Below, piece after piece: positions 56,290 to 64,000 of a DNA stretch of 64,000 nucleotides (the first letter of the stretch is position 1; the number at the start of each line of letters is the position of its first letter). The position numbers and the translations under genes were made by a program. The DNA comes from Gnetum montanum. Its lineage: Eukaryota > Streptophyta > Gnetopsida > Gnetales > Gnetaceae. The notes under the pieces are model-generated. The model worked only from the letters and a program-made list of their open reading frames with translations. It had not been told where the DNA came from and made no database searches. The DNA lies in contig MNCI01004927.1 of the NCBI GenBank assembly GCA_015680685.1, positions 508,657 to 572,656 on the forward strand. Direction: 5' to 3'.

Positions 56290-59050
56290 TGGCTGAGAGT
56301 TTGAGTTGGAACCAACTGTCATAAATTTAAGAACCTTTGACATTGCATTGGGCATGGACTGGTTACATTCACATAAAGCAATTATTGGTTGTAGGGGAAG
56401 GACTATTACTTTAAAAGTGAATGGTTAAGAAATGAAAATTCAAGGAGAACCTATCATAGGCCTAGTGTGTCACAATGGGTTGCATCAGTTTTATTTATCA
56501 AAAAGGAGGATGATGCACTAAGGTTATGCATTGATTATCGCCAGTTGAATAAGGTTATCATCAAGAACAAATATCCTTTGCCAAGGATAGAAACTTTGTT
56601 TGATTAATTGAAGGAAGCCAAGATATTATCCAAAATACATCTCAAATCAGGGTATCAATAGCTTCAAATTAAAGAAGAAGACATCCACAAGACAACATTT
56701 AGAACTAGATATGGACATTTTGAGTTTACTGTGATGCCTTTTGGTCTTTCTAATGCCCTAGGGATCTTTATGAGTCTAATGAACACATTTTTCAGCCATA
56801 TCTAGATTCATTTGTGAGAGTCTTCAAATATGACATTTTGATTTACTCCAAAGAGTTATATGGAACATAAGGAACATATTAGAATTATTTTGTAAATGCT
56901 AAGACATCATAAACTGTATGCAAGCCTAAACAAATGTATGGCAAGAAAGTGTACAATTTTTGGAGCATGTAGTGTCAAGAAGAAAGATAGTGTTGCTAAT
57001 GAGAACACTAAAGCAATAAAAGAGTAACCTATACCAAACAATGTGAAGGAAATATGCAGTTTCTTGGGTCTAGCAGGATACTATAGGTACTTCATTCTTA
57101 ATTTTTCAAAGGTAGAAGCTCTATTAATAGGTCTTCTTGGAAAACATAAGTAGTTTAGTTGGAAATAAAAATGTCAATAATCTTTTGATAGACTAAAATA
57201 ATTGCTCACAAGTGCACAGATATTAGCCATGCTCGATGTTAGCAAGCCTTATGTGGTCTACACTAATGCATCAGGGAAGGTTTGGGTTTTGTTTTAATGC
57301 AAAATGATAGGGTAATTGCTTATGGGTCTCACTAGCTCGAAACTGATGAGAAGAAGTACACTACTCATGACTTGGAATTAGGAGCTATTGTCCAAGCACT
57401 TAATATTTGGCATCATTATTTGTATGGAGCAAGTATTCAAGTGTGGATTGATCACCAAAGGCTAAACTAAATTTTCACAAACAAAATCTGAATTCAAGGA
57501 AAAGCAGATGGATTGAATTCCTTCGTGACTGCAATTTTGAGATTATGTATCATGAAGGCAAAGGTAATAAAGTAGCTGATAAATTAAGTAGGTAATAAAG
57601 GATATTTGAAGGCCACAATGGAAATCAAGGGTCAAATCCCCTATTTCATAGCTAAAGTCCAAATTAATGATTCCTTTTGTCAAAAAGTCAAGTTTCAGAT
57701 GTTAGAAATCCAAGAGGTAGAAATTTTCATTGTGGAAAATGATGAAGTTTTAAGGTTTAAGAACATAGCATATGTCCCTCATGGTAATAAGCTTAGAAAA
57801 TAGCTCATGTATGAATTTCATAATCCTCCTATAGCAGGGCATCTTCATGGAAACAAAATGTATCTAAACATGAAATCAGACTTTTGGGGGCCAGAAATGA
57901 AAACAGATGTAGCATCCTTTGTTGCCAAGTGCCTCACTTGCCAACAAGTCAAAGCTTAACATAGGCATCTGGTAGGTTTATTAAGTCATAATGATGTGCC
58001 CAAATAGAAATGGGATATAATCAACATGGACTTCATAGTTGGGTTTCCAAGGTCAAAAAGAGGAAATGATTCTATTCTTGTGGTTGTAGACAGATTTTTT
58101 AAATCAGCATCCTTTATCCTAGTTAATACAATGTATGGTGCAGAAAGGATAGCAAAAATCTATATTGAGCACATTAAGAGGCTGCATTATATTCCTTTAC
58201 AGATAATTTCTAACAGGGATACAATATCATTGTCTAAATTTTGGGAAGAGATTCAAAAGGCTTTTGGAACTGAATTAAATCCAAGCAATGCTTATCATCC
58301 CCAAACAGATGATCAAGTAGAAAGAGTAAATCAAGTGCTAGAAAATCTCTTAAGAGCTTGTATTCTTGATAATCCAAGAACTTGGGAGGACTACTGACCC
58401 TTGGTTGAGTTTGCCTATACCAATATCTATCGCAATTCTATAGGCATGGCTCTGTTTGAGGTTCTCTATGGGAGGAAATGTAGAGTTCTTCATGAAGTGA
58501 GTTAGAAGACAGTTAAAATTGGATCAGAATTACCTTAAGACATAGAACAAAAATGAGAATTATAAGGGAAAGACTGAAATAAGCAAAAAATAGATAGAAA
58601 AGTTATGTAAATATGAGATGAAGGTTCCTAGAATTTGAAGTGGGTGAGAAGGATTTTTTTAAAAAATTTCCTTGTTAAGATAGTTGTTATAGGTGTAAAG
58701 AGATTGAAGTTAGCCCCAAGATTCATTAGACCATTTGATATTTTGGAAAGGATTATATAAATTGGCTTTACCCCTTCAATTGGCACACATGCACAATGTT
58801 TTCCATGTAACTATATTAAGAAAACATATCTCAAATCCATCTCATGTTTTGAATTGGTAACATATTAAGTGAAGGCAAACTCTTTGACTATGGAACAACC
58901 AGAGAGGATCCTGGGCAGTTAGGTAATTCAGTTGCAAAACAAGGAGGTTCGTCAAATGACAAAACCATGGAGTGCATGAGGCTACTTGGGAAATGGAGGA
59001 TGCAATGCACAAACTTTTCCCATTTTTGTTTCTAGATTCCTGAGAGTGAA
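56290..59050 (+). pseudogene. Gypsy element E pol remnant (PR, RT, RNase H, INT)
   Basis: Protease end: DIALGMDWLHSHKAIIGC (about 56340-56395). After a deletion the RT reads [39 protein letters not shown] and KYDILIYS, where FxDD is expected, so the active site is broken. FLGLAGYYRYFILNFSK follows. RNase H is shifted. Integrase has CLTCQQVK, MDFIVGFPRSKRGNDSILVV and AYHPQTDDQVERVN; the second catalytic Asp has become Asn (ISNRDT, about 58208-58225). The end, HEATWEMEDAMHKLFPFLF, is typical of Tekay/Del-like pol ends. The element is 5'-truncated. Confidence 0.8.
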
Positions 59051-59060
59051 TCTACTTTAA

Positions 59061-59072
59061 GTAAGGGAGTTA
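59061..59072 (+). other. Polypurine tract of element E
   Basis: GTAAGGGAGTTA directly precedes TGTAGTGCCCCACA, a typical plant gypsy LTR start. Confidence 0.65.
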
Positions 59073-60630
59073 TGTAGTGCCCCACATTTGGACATGTGAC
59101 CTTAGTACTTTATTAAATACTTAGACTTTAACTTGTTTTAAAGCATACATGTGTGTGTATGCACCCTTAATGTTTTCAAGTAATATGATGACTTTTGATT
59201 GGGTGACATAAGCATGATTATTATTTATTATTTTAAGTTTATATATGTATGTATGTATGTATGTATGAGCATGGCAAAGTTTAGCATTATATTAGAATAA
59301 TACCAGGAAATTAATGTAATCTAGACCCATGGTTTATTTTAATGTTTAGTTGGAATTTTTAATTTATTAAATATTTAATTAGTTAAAGGACATCAAAAAT
59401 TCAAAAATTTGGTGGATTAACTCAATTTTACACCTAAAGTATAGATTTACAATTAGTTTCTTGATTCGAGTCCTAGTTTTTGAGATTTTAATGTCAAGTA
59501 ATAAAAACAAGTACCTTGTAAGACCAATCAATCAAAATATTAATTTCCAGCATGGTAACTTTGCCATGTTTGTGCTTGTTAAGACTGGCTCAGCATGTGT
59601 AAAATGTTGGATGTACAAAACGTTTAGTATCAATCATTTTTACTGAATAAATTAGAGAAAATGTGGAAAATAGATAAAAGGCCATAAATAATTTAGAAAC
59701 CCTCATAGCTTATAAAGTAGAAAGTGACTTAAAGCAAAGATATAAAAGGTGGGGCTATAACAAAAGTCACTGTGGGATGGTGATGTATATTTTATGACAT
59801 GCTTATGATGATATTTATTTTATAATAAGCTAATTGTCCACTTCATATTAAGAGTTGGAAAAGGGACAAAGGACTTATTTAACAATGATGATATGAATAA
59901 AAAAGGGATTTTTAGAGAATGCGTTGTCATTGTGTAAACTTTTTGTGTACAAGTCTTTGTTCAAGCCTTGGGGTCTCCTCCATCCTATAAATAGAGAGGC
60001 CTTTGCTCTCACTTTCATGCTTACTAAGGAAGGGGAGACTATTCTAGTTTGAGGTGTGAGGAGTGAAGGAGAGTGGCTATTCCTCCTTATTGGTTCTCAA
60101 CAATCTTTTGGACTGTCTTGAGTGGTCTTGTGGGCTTTTGGGAGGATGATCTTGCTGTTGTTGTTGGAGGGTTTTGGTGACTGTTTGGCTAATCCAAATG
60201 ATTATTTTCTTTGAATTTTATAAGAGGATTTCAACAAAACCTTGGGCTTGCATGTTAAAGTTGATTCTTGAAGCAACCAGCCGGATAACAAACCAAGCTT
60301 GAAGTGTCCTCTGCCTCCCCAAATTACCAACTCATTTTTATAGGTGTGTATTCCAAACCCTTGCTGTATAGAATTTATTTGAGTAGGTGCTTATTGTTGT
60401 AATGGCTTGGATAAGTAAAAAATAATTTCATGAGGGCATGTGTGATTTCTTGTGAGTTTTGAATCATGCATGGAGTCTTTCATATGTCATGAATCTGTTT
60501 TTTTGGCATGCATGTATTGGGCTCATGAGTTAGCAAATTTTATTTTATTTTTTTTGTGTCATGTGCACTTGGTATTTAATTTTGTAATCATTTTTCAAAG
60601 AAATGATCCCCATCATTCTATCTAGGGCCA
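59073..60630 (+). repeat. 3' LTR of element E (end approximate)
   Basis: Starts TGTAGTGCCCCACATTTGG after the PPT. It contains a TATG microsatellite (about 59245-59268) and a clear promoter, CTATAAATAGAGAGGCC (TATA at 59986-59993). No 5' LTR is seen, so the end is set where the next repeat (60632) begins. Confidence 0.6.
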
Positions 60631-60631
60631 G

Positions 60632-61300
60632 TGTTAACCCCCACTATTTTATCCAATCCCAATGTTCTACTTGTGTAGGCTACAAGATGCGGCAGGGTTG
60701 GAGGGACTTGGTGTATCATAGCTAGATGGTCAAAGGGTCTATTGAGTACTCATTAATAAATATAAGGAATTATGCATATTGGTGATTTTTGGTATCTTTT
60801 GCATATTGGAAATTGGAGTGCACATGTTTTGTTTTGTTGAGCATGTTGTACTCAGTGTTTGATGGGTTTTTAACAAAGTTATCATGTCCCAATTTATTGT
60901 TAAATGGTCCTTCAAGCCTATGTTTCTCTTAATGTGAAACCATGAGAGGTTGGAAAACTTTAAGAATGAAGATTTCAAAAATTTGATACCATGTTAATCC
61001 ATCATGGTAGTTATGTTTAGTATACATCATATTTTATTGTTTTCTTTCTTTTCAATTTAGCATAATAGCATATGGAATTTTGCTGCTTGTTTGCTCCAAA
61101 AATCAGAATTCTAATTCTTTAATGATAATTGTTCATAGTATAGAGACTGTTAACCTTTTTTATGGTTATTATCTACTGCTTACTGGTTTTCTGATTCCAT
61201 AATATAATAATGAGAACGATAAACAATCACCTTTAGAGGTTTATTCTCTGTCCTCTATTTTTTCCTTTTTAGTAAAAGATACCAGAGACTATCCATCCTT
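60632..61300 (+). repeat. Direct repeat, copy 2
   Basis: Counterpart of 55046-55800 without the SINE-like piece. Begins TGTTAACCCCCACTATTTTATC. Confidence 0.6.
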
Positions 61301-61832
61301 TGTTTCAGACTTTCACCCTAAGCAAATAGAAGACTTTTTCTTGACAGATAATTTATTCCCCATGATTTTGCCTTTTAAACTAAAGATATTCCAGAAACCA
61401 CAGTTTGCCTCAGGCTGAAAGAGAACATTGTGAATTCTCAACTCTCATAAGCTGTGTTGAGAATTAGAATTTTAGATTTGCTTGAGGCCCTCATTTTCCC
61501 CAATACTTAAATTTGATTACCAAAAATTCAAGCCCTACTTTCAGACTTTGTTTACCAAATTTAGGATACTTGAAATTGGAGGAAAGCAGTGGTTAATTTT
61601 GACTGAGAAGCAAAGCTACGTCACTCTCTTTATTGTATAATGTGAACTAGTTCTTATATGACATTTAAAATGTATTTGAGACGTATAATTATCTTCTTTT
61701 AATTGTATGTTGAGGATAGTAGATCTTGGAACCCTATAATGGGGTAAGTCTTTTATTGCATAACAAATCTTTATTTGTTATGCACATTGTCATAGTTAAA
61801 TTTTCCTTTCATGCACAGTATTATTTATTTAC
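61301..61832. other. Unassigned AT-rich 0.5 kb
   Basis: No gene or repeat partner seen in this window. It borders the poly(T) run that ends the LINE. Confidence 0.5.
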
Positions 61833-62899
61833 TCTTTTCTTTTTTTGAGAAATGATCAGGATTTATTCAAAGTAGAGAAAGGTATGTACAAGCTGCCTAG
61901 CATAAGGCACGAGAACAACACCCATCAACAACCCGAGCCAACCCCTATCAAGCAACACCGCCCAACTCAACAAAAGACTTCCCCACAAACCCTCATCCTA
62001 GGTGTCGCCTCCCTATGATACACAAAGTCCTAGGGCATAGTGCCCTTACAGGTTCCGCACAAAACCTGAAAACACTAAACTTAACCTACTTTGACCATCC
62101 TTGCTTGGCAGAAAAACAAAGGCTAAACAACACAAATACCCAGCCCTCCTTGCAAGATCCACTAGTTTCTTTCCTGCGATACGGTATGCTCCAGTGGATT
62201 TATCCTCTACTCCTTGTCCTCCTGCAGCCCCTAGCTGCACCCTTCCTAGTCATCCTTGCACACAGCTTGCTTGCCACCCTGTGCATCCGTTGGTTGTCCC
62301 CTCTCTCGTGGTTCCCCTTCTATCTACATCTGTACGTCCATCATGCCTTCCCTCATCTGCTGACTCGTCTCTGCCCATCTTGCATTGTTCCAATTGATCA
62401 AGTCTTGCAGCTTGGCCCTTTGGTGCATAGCAAGCATCATCAGCTTTTGCACATATGAAACCCACCATGCCTCCCCTTCCACCTCTACCTCTACTTGTGC
62501 CCACCTTGCCACTTCAATTCTAGCCCTTTGCACAAGGGTTTCAAGCTAACTTCACGTCATAGTAATAGTGGTTCTTGTTTGCCCTACGCCACCCCCTGCT
62601 TGCCCTCCTCCTCGTGAGGGTTTGTTCCCTCCCCCTCTATCATCCCTCCTAAATTCCATCCCCCTCTTGCCTTGCTTGTCTATCTGCCATTTGTATGGTA
62701 GCAAAGCCACCGCGTGTGATACATCCTTTGCAGCTCTGATCTCAACACCTTTGGAATAATTAGCATCTTGACCCTCCATAACACAAGAATCAAACCTAGG
62801 TGTCTGCTAGGCCTCCTCTTTCATAGAGACTCCAACAAGAAATTAGGGATATTCACCTGCGTACCCATCTTCAAGCATCAAAGAAATGCAAAATGGACC

Positions 62900-63333
62900 C
62901 CCACCAACCGATTTGAACTATCCGACTGCACTAGGAATTTATCAACTAACGACGTCACCACCTACTAAACCTACAATAGCATAAACATAGGCACATGCCC
63001 AATTACCATCTTCAAAATTTCTTGCTCAAAAAATTCTGCCACATATCGACAATTGTGAAGCACCAGCAGAATCACCTTTCTGTCCACCAGCATTCCCAAC
63101 ACCACCGCCATAGCAGGCTCCGTCAACTGAATTGTTCTTCCTCTGAATGTCATTGCCTCCCCCTCCTAGTTCTCGAAAAAGGCACCCTTCGATAGATCAA
63201 GCACCCCCTTGAGATGCACCAACAACTAGTCCCATCCCATTTGCATCATCAACTGCCAAAGTTTCTCATCCCGTTGAAACTCAACCATCGATGGCTCACA
63301 TTACCACACTCGTCCCATCCTCCACAAGGCCTC
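62900..63333 (-). pseudogene. Unrecognised C-terminal extension of the LINE ORF
   Basis: After the zinc-binding region, the frame continues with few stops: PSMVEFQRDEKLWQLMMQMG, LKGVLDLSKGAFFEN and TFRGRTIQLTEPAMAVVLGM. It does not look like the RNase H domain found in some plant LINEs. It may be a lineage-specific C-terminus. Confidence 0.4.
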
Positions 63334-63640
63334 CTACCACTGCCGAATTCCAGCCATAGCAACTAAATCCAACAACAGTTGCCTTTGACTGCAGAAAATC
63401 AGTTGGTTCTGCAGCTTCCAGACTGTCCAAAGCATGATAGTCTCCTCTGAATCTCCTGTAACCCTACCTAATGGCACCAATCCAACCACCTTCCATGTGT
63501 CCAACATGTATTTGCAACGGTATATAAAATGATCAATCGTTTCCAACCCCACTCCACACATCACGCAAACAGGGTCCACATTAAGCCCCTATGCTCTTAA
63601 TAAATCTCTCATCAAAAGCATTACGTGAGCAATGAGCCAC
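63334..63640 (-). pseudogene. LINE RT zinc-binding (zf-RVT) domain
   Basis: Reads KVKIFMWLIAHVMLLMRDLL, then DPVCVMCGVGLETIDHFIYR and CKYMLDTW, followed by IMLWTVWKLQNQLIF. The CxxC...H...C pattern with the following W..WK.QN motif is diagnostic of the zinc-binding tail of plant LINE reverse transcriptases. One in-frame stop precedes GLNVDPVC. Confidence 0.85.
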
Positions 63641-63813
63641 ATGAAAATCTTCACCTTCTCAGGGACTTTGCCATGTCATATAGCCTGCCAACCATTACTC
63701 TATGGAAATTGGGCCTTCACAATTTCTCTGGGATGCCTCCCTAGCAATCCACAACTCCTCATCTCTTGTGCATGTTGCTAGAGGGCATACCACATCAACA
63801 ATCCTTTAGTATT

Positions 63814-63967
63814 GGGTTCCCACTACTAATATTTGTGTTCCATGATCTGGATCCACTGCGCCTACCCTCCTTCCCAGCTCAGCATCCAGTTAGGGTTCCC
63901 ACTACTGATATTTGCATTGCATGATCCGAATCCACTGCACCTACCCTCCTTCCCAGCTTAGCATCCA
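63814..63967. repeat. Tandem duplication of 79 bp inside the LINE
   Basis: Units at 63814-63888 and 63893-63967 both read GGGTTCCCACTACT(A/G)ATATTTG ... CTACCCTCCTTCCCAGCT(C/T)AGCATCCA. The period of 79 is not a multiple of three, so it breaks the frame. Confidence 0.8.
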
Positions 63968-64000
63968 TTTCACCAACCTTTGCATTCCCAACTTAATCTC

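Larger units (their letters stand above)
61833..64000 (-). mobile_element. LINE (non-LTR retrotransposon), 3' part
   Basis: The - strand has the C-terminal RT zinc-binding region of a plant LINE (63640-63334) and runs to an A-rich tail, AATAAATCCTGATCATTTCTC then AAAAAAAGAAAAG (about 61860-61833). It is clearly more GC-rich than its surroundings. The RT and endonuclease domains would lie to the right of the window. Several in-frame stops are present. Confidence 0.75.

Overview
The window is a plant nuclear segment: AT-rich, dominated by decayed LTR retrotransposons, with one intact host gene. The gene is an intronless leucine-rich-repeat receptor kinase of the RPK2 type. Long, old, nested Ty3/gypsy elements and heavy C-to-T decay suit a seed plant with a large genome (a gymnosperm would fit). 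The species cannot be named from the sequence alone.

Layout. 1-4355: 3' part of an Athila/Tat-like Ty3/gypsy element (copy A, + strand), namely an accessory ORF, polypurine tract and LTR. 4652-5447: a solo LTR of the same family, inverted. 5448-10660: AT-rich decayed repeats, two tandem arrays and a copia 3' end. 11839-15231: the RPK2-like gene. 16989 to about 28305: copy B of the Athila-like family on the - strand. It has primer-binding site (PBS), gag, protease remnant, accessory ORF and both LTRs, but no reverse transcriptase or integrase, and it carries an inserted solo LTR. 29204-48541: copy C (+ strand), the full element of LTR, tRNA-Asp PBS, gag, PR, RT, RNase H, INT, spacer, accessory ORF, PPT and LTR. 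A chromodomain Ty3/gypsy element (D, 35297-41734) with a 5-bp target duplication interrupts its integrase. 48542-55045: mostly unassigned repeats. 55046-61300: a third gypsy pol remnant (E) lying between two copies of a direct repeat, one of which holds a tRNA-derived SINE-like insertion. 61833-64000: the 3' end of a LINE on the - strand.

The main discovery candidate is the Athila-like family. All three copies carry, 3' of pol, a module not explained by gag-pol. The module has an LTR-like internal promoter (an array of GATATC-type palindromes, plus a TATA box in B and C), a candidate intron whose two splice sites align between copies, and an ATG placed directly after the 3' splice site. The ATG opens a roughly 0.9-kb-codon-scale reading frame (about 890 codons) that has a basic N-terminus, a domain resembling the putative plant transposon / Athila env-like domain, and a long coiled coil. 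Copy B has lost RT and INT but keeps this module, the PBS, the PPT and LTRs.

Two caveats. No homology search, alignment or expression data were available. Single N bases at 987, 40918 and 41540 mark assembly joins, and the stretch 40919-41539 appears to be assembled in the wrong orientation.
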